Origin: Lysobacteraceae bacterium NML93-0793
GTDB lineage: Bacteria; Pseudomonadota; Gammaproteobacteria; Xanthomonadales; Xanthomonadaceae
Direction of reading: 5' to 3'
DNA: 64,000 nucleotides
Assembly (NCBI GenBank): GCA_002324875.1
Contig: NTJG01000002.1
Span: 1-64,000, forward strand
Below the pieces are notes generated by a model. The model was not told where the DNA came from. It saw nothing but the letters and a program-made list of their open reading frames with translations, and searched no databases. Positions 27,114 through 36,478 of this stretch are shown here, one piece after another; positions within the stretch are counted from its first letter, which is position 1; every line of letters starts with the position of its first letter. A program made the translations under genes and the position numbers.

Positions 27114-28418
27114 ATGAGCAGGCTCGTGGACGGCGCCGTCGCCGCGGTCGCCTCGCCGCACAGCGTCATCAGCCGCTATCGCTGGGTGATCTGCGCGCTG
27201 CTGTTCTTCGCCACCACCATCAACTACGTCGACCGCGCGGTGCTCGGCGTGCTCGCGCCGACGCTGGTCGCCGAGTTCGGCTGGAGCGAGCGCGACTACG
27301 GTGTCATCAGCGCATCGTTCACCCTCGCCTACGCGATCGGTTTCCTGTTCGCCGGCTGGTTCATCGACCGTGTCGGCACGCGGCTCGGTTACGGCGTGTA
27401 TCTGACCGTCTGGTCGATCGCCGCCGCCGCACATGCGCTGGTGAACTCGGTGGCCGGTTTCAGCATGATGCGTTTCGCGCTCGGCCTCGGGGAGTCCGGC
27501 AACTTTCCGGCCGCGGTCAAGACCGTCGCCGAGTGGTTTCCGAAGCGCGAGCGCGCACTCGCGACCGGCATCTTCAATGCGGGTTCGAACATCGGCGCGA
27601 TCGTCGCACCGCTGGTCGTGCCGTGGCTGGCGCTGACCTGGGGCTGGCGCACCGCGTTCGTGGTGACCGGCCTCACCGGACTCGTGTGGCTGGCCTTCTG
27701 GTGGCCGATGTACCGGCGGCCGGCCGAGCACCCGAAGGTGTCACCCGCGGAGCTCGCCCTGATCGAAAGCGACCCGCCCGACCCGCCCGTCCGCGCCTCG
27801 TGGCTGCAGCTGCTGCGGTTCCGCCAGACCTGGGCCTTCACCGCCGGCAAGTTCCTCAGCGACTCGGTGTGGTGGTTCTACCTGTTCTGGTTTCCGATGT
27901 TTCTCGCCGACCGCTTCGGCGTGGATCTGCGCACGATCGGCCTGCCGATGGTGACCGTGTTCCTGCTGGCGGATGTCGGCTCGGTGGGGGGCGGCTGGTT
28001 CAGTTCGTTCCTGATGAAGCGCGGATGGACCGCGAACGCCGCGCGCAAGACCGCGATGCTTCTGTGCGCGCTGTGCATCCTGCCGGTGGTGTTCGCGCCG
28101 CACGTCGAGGCCCAGTGGGCCGCCGTGTGGCTGATCGGTCTGGCCGCCGCGGCGCACCAGGGCTTTTCGGCCAACCTGTTCACGCTGACTTCGGACATGT
28201 TTCCGCGCGCCGCGGTGGCCTCGGTCGTCGGCATCGGCGGTTTCGCCGGTGCGATGGGTGGCTTCTTCATGAATCTCGGCGCCGGTTGGCTGCGGCAGAC
28301 CACGGGCAGCTATGCCGCGTTGTTTCTGATGGCCGGCGGCGCCTATCTCGCCGCGCTGCTGGTGATCCACGTGCTCGCCCCCCGTCTCGCACCGGCGCAG
28401 CTCGATCGTGCAGGCTGA
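27114..28418 (+). CDS. exuT: ExuT-like hexuronate:H+ symporter (MFS, anion:cation symporter family)
   Basis: A 434-residue MFS transporter. The N-terminal run RWVICALLFFATTINYVDRA and the loop RFALGLGESGNFPAAVKTVA, then EWFPKRERALATGIFNAGSN, are the hexuronate-transporter signature. It should import glucuronate or galacturonate across the inner membrane, matching the UxaC/UxuB/ManD enzymes encoded downstream. The ATG at 27114 follows immediately after the operator region. It is the first gene of a plus-strand run exuT, GH10, GH115. Confidence 0.88.
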   Translation: MSRLVDGAVAAVASPHSVISRYRWVICALLFFATTINYVDRAVLGVLAPTLVAEFGWSERDYGVISASFTLAYAIGFLFAGWFIDRVGTRLGYGVYLTVWSIAAAAHALVNSVAGFSMMRFALGLGESGNFPAAVKTVAEWFPKRERALATGIFNAGSNIGAIVAPLVVPWLALTWGWRTAFVVTGLTGLVWLAFWWPMYRRPAEHPKVSPAELALIESDPPDPPVRASWLQLLRFRQTWAFTAGKFLSDSVWWFYLFWFPMFLADRFGVDLRTIGLPMVTVFLLADVGSVGGGWFSSFLMKRGWTANAARKTAMLLCALCILPVVFAPHVEAQWAAVWLIGLAAAAHQGFSANLFTLTSDMFPRAAVASVVGIGGFAGAMGGFFMNLGAGWLRQTTGSYAALFLMAGGAYLAALLVIHVLAPRLAPAQLDRAG

Positions 28419-28599
28419 GGCCGGGCAATGCTGCGTCGTGTGCAGAGGATCGCGACGCCACGCCACGCGCAGCCGCTGGGTGCGACCGCACGCGATGCAT
28501 CCGCCCGCGTGGAAGCAGCGAGACCTGCGGCATGACGCCGCGCGCGCGAGGCCCGATCGGGATTCGCGGCAGCCGATGTTCCGTTCCAGGGAGAAAGTG

Positions 28600-29628
28600 A
28601 TGAAGAAGACCCGTCCGTTCCTGCTCGCCGCACTGGCGCTGGCCCTCGCCGCCTGTGGGGATCGCACGGCCGATGCGCCGGCCACGCCCGATGCCGAGCC
28701 GGCGCCGTCGACCGCCCTCGCCCACGGCCTGGACAAGTTCCTCGGCAGCGCGCATTCGCCGCTGCAGGACGAGGACTTCCTGGTGTACTGGAACAAGGTC
28801 ACGCCCGAGAACGCCGGCAAGTGGGGCGAGGTCGAGGAACAGCGCGACCTGATGGTCTGGGATCGGCTCGATGCGGCCTACCGGCTGGCCAAGGACAACG
28901 GCCTGCCGTTCCAGATGCACGTCATGGTCTGGGGCAACCAGCAACCGGAATGGATCCGTCACCTGCCGCCCGACGAACAACGCGCCGAGATCGAGGAATG
29001 GTTCGCGGCCGTGGCTGCGCGCTATCCCGAGATCGACATCGTGGAGGTCGTCAACGAGCCGCTGCACGACCCGCCGACGCAGGACGACGAGGACGGCGGC
29101 AATTATGCGCAGGCGCTCGGCGGCGACGGCGAGAGCGGCTGGGAGTGGGTGCTGGAATCCTTCCGCCTCGCACGCACGCATTTCCCCGATGCGCGCCTGA
29201 TGCTCAACGACTACAGCATCACCAACACGCCCGATGATGCGAAGCGCTACCACGCGATCGTGCAGCTGCTGCAGGCCGAAAACCTCATCGACGTGATCGG
29301 TGTCCAGGGCCATGCGTTCTCGACCACCACCGAAACCCCGATGTCGGTGCATCGCGAAAGTCTCGATCTGCTGGCCTCGACCGGCCTGCCGATCCACGTG
29401 ACCGAACTCGACGTCGACGGCCCCACCGATGCCGTCCAGCTCGAAGCCATGCAGCGGATCTTCCCGGTGTTCTGGGAACACCCGGCCGTCGAAGGCGTGA
29501 CGCTGTGGGGCTTCCGGCCCGGCGTGTGGCGCACCGAACAACGCGCCTACCTGATCGATCGCGAGGGCCGCGAACGCCCGGCGCTCGAATGGCTGCGCAC
29601 CTACGTCCGCGGCGAGGTCACGCAGTGA
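28600..29628 (+). CDS. GH10 endo-xylanase-like lipoprotein
   Basis: A 342-residue GH10-fold protein with a lipoprotein signal: lipobox LAAC with Cys19. The acid/base is Glu153 in VVNEPLH and the nucleophile Glu269 in VTELDVDG; both are present. Other GH10 landmarks are altered: the usual HTLVWH is HVMVWGNQQPEW and the end of the barrel reads TLWGFRPGVWR. It should cut the beta-1,4-xylan backbone or short xylo-oligosaccharides at a membrane surface. Its stop overlaps the GH115 start (TGATG), pairing backbone and side-chain hydrolysis. AGGGAGA supports the start. Confidence 0.86.
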   Translation: MKKTRPFLLAALALALAACGDRTADAPATPDAEPAPSTALAHGLDKFLGSAHSPLQDEDFLVYWNKVTPENAGKWGEVEEQRDLMVWDRLDAAYRLAKDNGLPFQMHVMVWGNQQPEWIRHLPPDEQRAEIEEWFAAVAARYPEIDIVEVVNEPLHDPPTQDDEDGGNYAQALGGDGESGWEWVLESFRLARTHFPDARLMLNDYSITNTPDDAKRYHAIVQLLQAENLIDVIGVQGHAFSTTTETPMSVHRESLDLLASTGLPIHVTELDVDGPTDAVQLEAMQRIFPVFWEHPAVEGVTLWGFRPGVWRTEQRAYLIDREGRERPALEWLRTYVRGEVTQ

Positions 29629-32552
29629 TGCCGACTGTGGGAGCGCGCTCGCGCGCGACAAGGCGTGTCCGGCCACCCGGGCTCGCGCGCAGGCGCGCCC
29701 CTGCCGCTGCGCTGCTGGTGTTGGCGCTGGTCTGGATCGCGCCGCTGCACGCCCGCGACTGCGCACAGCCCGCTGCGGTGTGTGTGCAGGCCGTGCCCGA
29801 CGCGCTCGCCCTGATCGATGAGGGGCGCGTGCTGCCGGTATTGATCGACGACGCCGATTTTCCCGGTGTCGCGCGTGCCGCCGACGACCTGCGCGCGGAT
29901 CTCGCCGCCGTCTCGGGCATGGAAGCCCGCGCCGTGCCCGCACCGGGTGGCTCGCCGCGCCTGGCGATCATCGCCGGCACGCTCGGCCACAGCCCGCGCA
30001 TCGATCGCATCGTGCGTGAGCACGCGCTGGATACCCGCGGCGTGGCCGGCCAGTGGGAAGGTTATTCGCTGCAGCTCGTCGACGCGCCCGAGCCCGGCAT
30101 CGAGCGCGCCCTGGTGATCGTCGGCGCCGACAAGCGCGGCACGATCTTCGGCCTGTATGAACTGTCGCGCCGCATCGGCGTCTCGCCCTGGACCTGGTGG
30201 GCCGACGTGGCGCCCGAACGCAGGACCACACTGCACATCGCGCCGGGGCGCTTCGTCGATGCGCCGGCGGTGCGCTACCGCGGCATCTTCATCAACGACG
30301 AGGATCCGGCGCTCGGCGGCTGGATGCGGGCCACCTACGGCGGGCCGAACCACCAGTTCTACGAGCGCGTGTTCCAGCTGATCCTGCGCCACAAGGGCAA
30401 CTACCTGTGGCCGGCGATGTGGGGCCGCGCGTTCTACGACGACGATCCGCGCAACGCCACGCTCGCCGACGAGATGGGTGTGGTCATCGGCACCAGCCAC
30501 CACGAACCGATGATGCGCGCGCACGTCGAATGGTCCCGCTACGGCGAAGGCGCCTGGGACTACACGCGCAATCGCGAGCGCCTGCAGGCCTTCTGGCGCG
30601 AGGGCATCCGCCGCATGGGCACGAACGAGAACGTCGTGACCCTGGGCATGCGCGGCGACGGTGACGAGCCGATGAGCGAGGCCACCGCCACCACGCTGCT
30701 CGAGACCATCGTCGCCGACCAGCGCCGCATCCTGGCCGAGGTCACCGGCAAGCCCGTCGACGCCACGCCGCAGGTCTGGGCGCTGTACAAGGAGGTGCAG
30801 GATTATTTCGACGCCGGCATGCAGGTGCCGGACGACGTGACCCTGCTGTTCGCCGACGACAACTGGGGCAACATCCGTCGGCTGCCCACGCCCGGCGCGG
30901 CCCGCGACGGCGGCTACGGCGTCTACTACCACTTCGACTACGTCGGCGGCCCGCGCAACTACAAGTGGATCAACACCACCCAGATCGAGCGCGTGTGGGA
31001 GCAGATGCGTCTGGCGCACGCGCACGGTGCCGACCGGTTGTGGGTGGTCAACGTCGGCGACATCAAGCCGATGGAATTCCCGATCAGTTTCTTCCTCGAC
31101 TACGCCTGGGCACCCGATGCCTATCCGGTCGAGGCCGTGACCGCCTATCCGCAGGCCTTCGCCGCCGAGCAGTTCGGTGATGCCCATGCGACGGAGATCG
31201 GGGAGATCCTCACCCGCTACACGCAGTACAACGCGCGGCGCAAACCCGAACTGCAGTCGCCGGACACCTGGAGTCTGGTGAATTTCGGCGAGGCCGATCG
31301 CGTGCTGGCGGACTGGGATGCCCTGGTCGAGCGCACGCAGCGCATCGGCACCGCGCTCGGTGACTCGCATCGCGATGCCTGGTACCAGTTGGTCGAGTAT
31401 CCCGTGCTGGCCAGCGCGAACCTCGCGCACCTCTACGTCGCCGTCGCCCGCAACCGGCTGTATGCCGCGCAAGGCCGCGCCTCGGCGAATGCCTGGGCCG
31501 ACGAGGCCGAGCGCCGCTTCGCCCGCGATGCCGAACTCGCCCGCGTCTACGAACAGGACATCGCCGGCGGCAAATGGATCCACATGATGTCGCAGCCGCG
31601 CATCGGCTACACCCATTGGCAGCAGCCCGACCGCAACGTCATGCCGGCGCTGTCGCGCGTGGACGTGCGCGAGCGCGGCACGATGGGCGTGGCGATCGAC
31701 GGCGACCCTCGCGGCTGGCCGGTGCCCACGATGGCGGCACGCCTGGCGCCGCTCGATCCGCACGGCGCCTCCTCGCGCGAGGCCACGGTCTTCAACCGCG
31801 GAACTGCGCCGTTCACGTTCACCGCCACGCCGTCGCAGCCCTGGCTGCGGGTCACACCGGCGTCCGCGGAGGTCACCGGCGAAACGCCGCTGCGCATCGA
31901 GGTGGACTGGGACGCGCTGCCGGCGGGTGCGCATGTCGGACAGATCGATCTGCTCGGCAGCGACCGCACCGAGGTCCGCATCGTCGTGCCGGTGTCGAAA
32001 CCGGCCGCGCCCGTCACCGGCTTCGTCGAGAGCGACGGCGTCGTCGCGATCGAGGCCGCGCACCACGCGCGTGCGGTTGCGGCGGAGGGTCTCGGCTGGG
32101 AGACGATTCCCCACCTGGGCCGCACGCTGTCTTCGGTGACCTCGGTGCCGGTCACCGCCGCCGCGACGGCAACGGACGCCTCGGGCGCGTGGCTCGAATA
32201 CCCGGTGCACCTGGCGGGCGCCGGCGACGTCGAGGTCCGCGTCGTCCTGTCGCCGACGCTCGACTACCAGCACCGCGGCGGCCTGCGCTACGCGGTCTCG
32301 TTCGACGACGCGCCGCCGCAGACGGTCACCATGCATCTCGACCCCACGCCCGGACATGCGCAGTTCCAGGCCTGGGAGCGCGCGGTCAGCGACAGCGTGC
32401 ACGTCGCGACTTCGCGGCATCGCGTCGAGGCCGGTGCGCAGACATTGAAGCTGTGGCGGATCGATCCGGGTGTCGTGGTGCAGCGGATCGAGATCGTGCG
32501 GGATGGACTGCGTCCGAGTTATCTCGGGCCGCCGGAGAGTGTGCGGCGGTGA
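29628..32552 (+). CDS. GH115 xylan alpha-1,2-glucuronidase
   Basis: A 974-residue secreted enzyme. Family landmarks include YRGIFINDEDPALGGWM, HKGNYLWPAMWGRAFYDDDP, TLGMRGDGDEPMSE, LLFADDNWGNIRRLPTP and GGYGVYYHFDYVGGPRNYKW. A beta-sandwich C-terminal module ends the protein. GH115 removes (methyl)glucuronic acid from both terminal and internal xylose of intact xylan. The start ATG overlaps the GH10 stop by one base. The first 25 codons run through a REP-like doublet, giving an arginine-rich N-region before the hydrophobic signal core (APAAALLVLALVWIAPLHA). No alternative start gives a proper signal. Confidence 0.9.
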   Translation: MPTVGARSRATRRVRPPGLARRRAPAAALLVLALVWIAPLHARDCAQPAAVCVQAVPDALALIDEGRVLPVLIDDADFPGVARAADDLRADLAAVSGMEARAVPAPGGSPRLAIIAGTLGHSPRIDRIVREHALDTRGVAGQWEGYSLQLVDAPEPGIERALVIVGADKRGTIFGLYELSRRIGVSPWTWWADVAPERRTTLHIAPGRFVDAPAVRYRGIFINDEDPALGGWMRATYGGPNHQFYERVFQLILRHKGNYLWPAMWGRAFYDDDPRNATLADEMGVVIGTSHHEPMMRAHVEWSRYGEGAWDYTRNRERLQAFWREGIRRMGTNENVVTLGMRGDGDEPMSEATATTLLETIVADQRRILAEVTGKPVDATPQVWALYKEVQDYFDAGMQVPDDVTLLFADDNWGNIRRLPTPGAARDGGYGVYYHFDYVGGPRNYKWINTTQIERVWEQMRLAHAHGADRLWVVNVGDIKPMEFPISFFLDYAWAPDAYPVEAVTAYPQAFAAEQFGDAHATEIGEILTRYTQYNARRKPELQSPDTWSLVNFGEADRVLADWDALVERTQRIGTALGDSHRDAWYQLVEYPVLASANLAHLYVAVARNRLYAAQGRASANAWADEAERRFARDAELARVYEQDIAGGKWIHMMSQPRIGYTHWQQPDRNVMPALSRVDVRERGTMGVAIDGDPRGWPVPTMAARLAPLDPHGASSREATVFNRGTAPFTFTATPSQPWLRVTPASAEVTGETPLRIEVDWDALPAGAHVGQIDLLGSDRTEVRIVVPVSKPAAPVTGFVESDGVVAIEAAHHARAVAAEGLGWETIPHLGRTLSSVTSVPVTAAATATDASGAWLEYPVHLAGAGDVEVRVVLSPTLDYQHRGGLRYAVSFDDAPPQTVTMHLDPTPGHAQFQAWERAVSDSVHVATSRHRVEAGAQTLKLWRIDPGVVVQRIEIVRDGLRPSYLGPPESVRR
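29635..29706. repeat. REP-like inverted doublet, copy 3 (inside the GH115 5' coding region)
   Basis: TGTGGGAGCGCGCTCGCGCG and an inverted, more degenerate second arm lie within codons about 3-26 of the GH115 gene and are translated into its arginine-rich signal N-region. Confidence 0.55.
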
Positions 32553-32655
32553 GTCGGCCTGTTGCGCCTTTGCCTGCGTTGCGCGCCGTGACGGTAGATT
32601 CGAGGGTCGCGGCGCCCGCTTCGCTGGCGATCCAGATGTATGCAACCGCGTCGGT

Positions 32656-32756
32656 TTCTGCTTCCGCTTCCGCTTCCGCTTCTGCTTCCGCTCCTGCTCC
32701 TGCTTCTTCTGCGGCTTCGGCGTTGGCTTCGGCTGTTGCTTCCGCGGTTGCTTCGG
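32656..32756. repeat. Degenerate hexamer tract (GCTTCC type)
   Basis: An imperfect tandem of GCTTCC/GCTTCT/GCTCCT hexamers directly left of the second long inverted-repeat element. An inverted counterpart (GCAACA/GCAAAA units) lies on the right at 33250-33293. Confidence 0.55.
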
Positions 32757-32767
32757 ATCTTGCGGTG

Positions 32768-33241
32768 TCGAGCCGTAAAGCGAGCCGAGCACCGGAGTCT
32801 GACGTGGCCGGAGAGCAGCCCATGTCTGAGCGAAGCGAGTTTGGGCTGCGTGCCGCGTCAGGCGAGGAGCGCAGGGAACCGATGCGGCTTCATCGCATCG
32901 GCGAGTGTCCGGCGAAAGGACTTTTTGGTTCCTTTTTGGTCCTTCAAAAAGGGACTCGCACGCGCAGCGGGCGAAAGCCGTGCACTTGCTTTGTTTGCTT
33001 GTCTTGCGCGGCCACGCGAAGCCGCGAAGAACAGAGCTTCCGCGCTGTACGCGCGGCTTACTTTTGTCTTGTCAAAAGTAAGCAAAACCGCCATCGCCGG
33101 ACGCGATCCGATGCGATGAAGCCGCATCGGTCCCCTGCGCTTCTCGGTCCACGAGGCACGCAGCCCAAACTCGCTGCGCTCAAACATGGGCTGCTCTCCG
33201 GCCTCGCGGCCCTGCGATGCTCGGCTCGCTTTACGGCTCGA
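32768..33241. repeat. Long inverted-repeat element, member 2
   Basis: A 474-base element with arms of about 148 bases (32768-32915 and 33094-33241) in inverted orientation and high similarity. The core contains nested hairpins (CTTTTTGG.../CAAAAAGG and ACTTTTG/CAAAAGT), plus AGAGCTTCCGC and GCGGGCGAAAGC segments shared with the element at 3246-3740. No gene is credible in it. With its flanks it occupies the gene-free gap 32553-33492 between the GH115 and uxaC genes, interrupting the plus-strand catabolic run. Confidence 0.62.
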
Positions 33242-33249
33242 ACAGATCA

Positions 33250-33293
33250 ACAGCAAAAGCAAAAGCAGCAACCGCAACAGCAACAGCAACAGC
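33250..33293. repeat. Degenerate hexamer tract, right flank
   Basis: CAGCAA/AAGCAG/CAACAG units; read on the minus strand they become GCTGTT/GCTTTT, i.e. the same composition as the left-flank tract in inverted orientation. Confidence 0.5.
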
Positions 33294-33492
33294 GTGCGCG
33301 GCGAGGGCGAGCGGTTGCGCGGAGTGCTGCACCGCCGGCGAACCGACGCTCACTGACACAGGCCGGAGTCCCAGGCCGCCGGCCTGACGCTCAAAAATTC
33401 GCTCGATCGCGCCGTATCCAGCGAGCGGATGTCGGAATCAACCCGTTTCACATCCTCCAGCACACGCCACCCCATTTCACCCGAGCCTCGCC

Positions 33493-34911
33493 ATGACGCA
33501 CGCCCCCCTCACCCTGCACCCCGACCGCCTGTTCCTGCCCGAGCCGAACCAGCGCGCCATTGCGCGCCGGCTGCATGCCGAAGTCGCGCAGCTGCCGATC
33601 GTCAGCCCGCACGGCCACACCGACCCGGCCTGGTTCGCAACCGACACTCCGTTCGCCAACGCGACCGAGCTGCTGCTGGTGCCGGACCACTACGTCTTCC
33701 GCATGCTCTACAGCCAGGGCGTGAACCTGGATGCGCTGGGTATTCGGCGCACCGACGGCTCACGCGCCGAGGTCGATCCCCGTGACGCATGGCCGGTGTT
33801 CGCCGAGCACTGGACGCTGTTCCGCGGCACGCCGTCGTCGATGTGGCTGGATCACGTGTTCCACGATGTCTTCGGCCTGCGCCAGCGGCTCTCGGCGGCG
33901 ACGGCCGACGCGTACTACGACACCATCACCGCCGCGCTGCAGACGCCCGAGTTCCGGCCGCGCGCGTTGTTCGAGCGCTTCAACATCGAGGTCATCGCGA
34001 CCACCGAGTCGCCGCTCGACCCGCTGACCCACCACGCGACGATCCGCGACAGCGGCTGGTCGGGCCGTGTGGTCACCGCCTACCGGCCGGACCCGGTGAT
34101 CGATCCGGAGCACGAGCAGTTCCCCGATGCGCTGCGCCGGTTCGGCGAGATCACCGGCGAAGACGTCTTCGAGTGGACCGGCTACCTGCGCGCGCATCGC
34201 CAGCGGCGTGCGTTCTTCGCTACGCACGGCGCCACGTCCACCGACCACGGCCACCCGAGCTGCGCGACCGCGGATCTGTCCGACGCCGACGCGCGCCGCC
34301 TGTTCGACACCGTCGTACGCGGCGTGGCGACGCCGGCCGAGGCCGAGCTGTTCCGCGCGCAGATGCTGACCGAGATGGCCAGGATGAGTCTCGACGACGG
34401 GCTGGTCATGCAGATCCATCCCGGCTGCTTCCGCAACCACAACCGGGATCTGTTCGCCCGCTACGGCCGCGACAAGGGCGCCGACATTCCGCTGCGCACC
34501 GACTACGTACAGGCGCTCAAGCCGCTGCTCGATCGCGTCGGCAACGCGCCGGGCTTCACCCTGATCGTGTTCACGCTCGACGAAAGCACCTACGCGCGCG
34601 AGCTCGCGCCGCTGGCCGGCCACTACCCCTGCCTGTTCCTCGGACCGGCCTGGTGGTTCCATGACGCGCCCGAAGGCGTGTGGCGTTTCCGCGAACAGAC
34701 GCTCGCCAGCGCCGGCTTCTACAACACCGTCGGCTTCAACGACGACACGCGCGCCTTCCTCTCGATTCCCGCGCGGCACGACGTCGCACGCCGTGTGGAC
34801 TGCGCATTTCTGGCGAAACTCGTCGCCGAACACCGCATCGACGAAGACGAGGCCGCCGAGGTCGCCGTGGATCTCGCCTACCGCCTGCCGAAACAGGCCT
34901 ACCGGTTGTGA
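33493..34911 (+). CDS. uxaC: Glucuronate isomerase UxaC
   Basis: A 472-residue uronate isomerase with the metal-binding SPHGHTDP near residue 38. NIEVIATTESPLDPL, MQIHPGCFRNHN and a C-terminal GFNDDTRAFLSIPARHDVAR complete the family pattern. It converts D-glucuronate to D-fructuronate, the first intracellular step for glucuronate released from xylan by the GH67/GH115 enzymes. It lies 56 bases before the second GH10 gene. Only weak ribosome-binding sequence precedes the ATG. Confidence 0.95.
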   Translation: MTHAPLTLHPDRLFLPEPNQRAIARRLHAEVAQLPIVSPHGHTDPAWFATDTPFANATELLLVPDHYVFRMLYSQGVNLDALGIRRTDGSRAEVDPRDAWPVFAEHWTLFRGTPSSMWLDHVFHDVFGLRQRLSAATADAYYDTITAALQTPEFRPRALFERFNIEVIATTESPLDPLTHHATIRDSGWSGRVVTAYRPDPVIDPEHEQFPDALRRFGEITGEDVFEWTGYLRAHRQRRAFFATHGATSTDHGHPSCATADLSDADARRLFDTVVRGVATPAEAELFRAQMLTEMARMSLDDGLVMQIHPGCFRNHNRDLFARYGRDKGADIPLRTDYVQALKPLLDRVGNAPGFTLIVFTLDESTYARELAPLAGHYPCLFLGPAWWFHDAPEGVWRFREQTLASAGFYNTVGFNDDTRAFLSIPARHDVARRVDCAFLAKLVAEHRIDEDEAAEVAVDLAYRLPKQAYRL

Positions 34912-34967
34912 TCGCGCGGCCCAGCGCCACGCCGTCGACAACCCCTCATCCCGCCCAGGAGATCACG

Positions 34968-36158
34968 ATGACCGGACGCATCCGCTCCGCCCTCGCCCTG
35001 CCGCTGCTGCTGCTCGGCCTCGCAGCGGCCCAGGCCGCCGATGTGCCGCGCGGCACGCCGGCGGCGACCACGGCGACCACGCTCAAGGATGCCTACCGAG
35101 GCGATTTCCTGATCGGCACCGCGGTCAACGACGACATCGTCGCCGGCCGAAACCCGCGCACCGAAGCCCTGGTGTCCCGGCACTTCAACGCCCTGACCGC
35201 CGAAAACGTGATGAAGGCGGAGGTGCTGCACCCCGAGCCCGGCGTCTGGAACTTCGGCCCTGCCGATGCCTTCGTCGCCTACGGCGAACGCCACGGCATG
35301 TACCTGATCGGCCACACCTTGGTGTGGCACAACCAGACACCGGCCTGGTTCTTCGAACGCGACGACGGCACGCCTGCACCGCCCGAGGAGATGGCCGAGC
35401 GCCTGCGTGCCTACATCGAGGTGGTCGCCGGGCGCTATGCCGGCCGCGTGGATGCCTGGGACGTCGTCAACGAGATCGTCGGCGAGGACGGCGACTATCG
35501 CGACACGGTGTGGACCCGCGCCTTCGGCGGCGACGGCGATGCCGTGGTGCGCCACGCGTTCGAGGCCGCCGGCCGCTACGCGCCCGATACCGCGTTGTAC
35601 TACAACGATTTCAACGCCTGGCGGCCGGAGAAGCGCGCCGGCATCATGCGCATGGTGCGGATGCTGCAGGACGCCGGCATCCGCATCGACGGCATCGGGA
35701 TCCAGGGCCATTGGGGCCTGAACTACCCGTCGCTCGACGACATCGAGGCCTCGATCGATGCCTACGCCGCGCTCGGGGTCAAGGTGATGATCACCGAGCT
35801 CGACGTCGACGTGCTGCCGCTGACGCGCGAGGGCCAGATCATCGGCACCGGCATGCTGCACCCGCAGTTCCAGCTGCCCGAGTTCAAGCGCTATCTCGAT
35901 CCCTACCGCAACGGACTGCCGGACCAGGTGCAGCAACAGCTGGCCCATCGCTATGCCGAACTCTTCCGCCTGTTCCACCGCAAGCGCGACGTGATCGGAC
36001 GCGTCAGCGTCTGGGGCGTGGAGGACGGCATGTCGTGGAAGAACGACTATCCGATTCCGGACCGCATCAACTACACGCTGCTGTTCGACCGCGAACGCCA
36101 GCCGAAGCCGGCGCTGGAGGCGGTGCTGGCAGTGCCGATGGAGTCAGGCTCGCGCTGA
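34968..36158 (+). CDS. GH10 endo-1,4-beta-xylanase (secreted)
   Basis: A 396-residue canonical GH10 xylanase with a Sec signal peptide ending near AAAQA. All landmarks are present: NALTAENVMK, GHTLVWHNQTPAW, acid/base Glu169 in DAWDVVNEI, GIQGHWGL, nucleophile Glu277 in MITELDVD, and SVWGVEDGMSWKNDY. It hydrolyses the xylan backbone in the periplasm or outside the cell. AGGAG lies seven bases before the ATG. It is convergent with uxuB. It is much closer to the family norm than the GH10 lipoprotein at 28600. Confidence 0.94.
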   Translation: MTGRIRSALALPLLLLGLAAAQAADVPRGTPAATTATTLKDAYRGDFLIGTAVNDDIVAGRNPRTEALVSRHFNALTAENVMKAEVLHPEPGVWNFGPADAFVAYGERHGMYLIGHTLVWHNQTPAWFFERDDGTPAPPEEMAERLRAYIEVVAGRYAGRVDAWDVVNEIVGEDGDYRDTVWTRAFGGDGDAVVRHAFEAAGRYAPDTALYYNDFNAWRPEKRAGIMRMVRMLQDAGIRIDGIGIQGHWGLNYPSLDDIEASIDAYAALGVKVMITELDVDVLPLTREGQIIGTGMLHPQFQLPEFKRYLDPYRNGLPDQVQQQLAHRYAELFRLFHRKRDVIGRVSVWGVEDGMSWKNDYPIPDRINYTLLFDRERQPKPALEAVLAVPMESGSR

Positions 36159-36478
36159 CAAATGAGATTCGAACCATGTGAGCAGGACCGCGCTCGTGGC
36201 TCGTTCGCAAACATGCACTGCGCAACACGCATTTCCTGCTGCCTGCTGGACAGTCGCGCCAAGAGCGTTGCCGTCATTCCGGCAGCTCTCAGCAGCCGAA
36301 CGGCGGGTCAGGGGAGAATCCAGCGACGTTGCTGTTGGCAGGCTCGAGGTCCATGGATTCCCGCCTTCGCGGGAATGACGGGGCAGACTTCTTCAGCCGC
36401 GATCAGCGCTGTGATTCCTTCATGTCGTGACAATGGCCTCGCCAAGCGACCCGATTCACCGACGCATGGAACACGTCC
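36159..36478. other. Convergent intergenic region with hairpin repeat
   Basis: No gene seen. The stretch holds the second copy of the ATTCCCGC hairpin (36354-36381, GGATTCCCGC and GCGGGAATGACGG) and a half-copy in inverse orientation near 36270 (CCGTCATTCC). The hairpin could terminate transcription from both sides, but T-runs are lacking. Confidence 0.45.

Noticed and set aside
29601-32792. A 1063-codon open frame on the minus strand opposite GH115
   Set aside because: It is antisense to a gene with strong family motifs and begins in the low-complexity hexamer tract.
31574-33496. A 640-codon open frame through the second inverted-repeat element
   Set aside because: It crosses the GH115 coding region in another frame, then the hexamer tract and hairpin arms; no domain is present.
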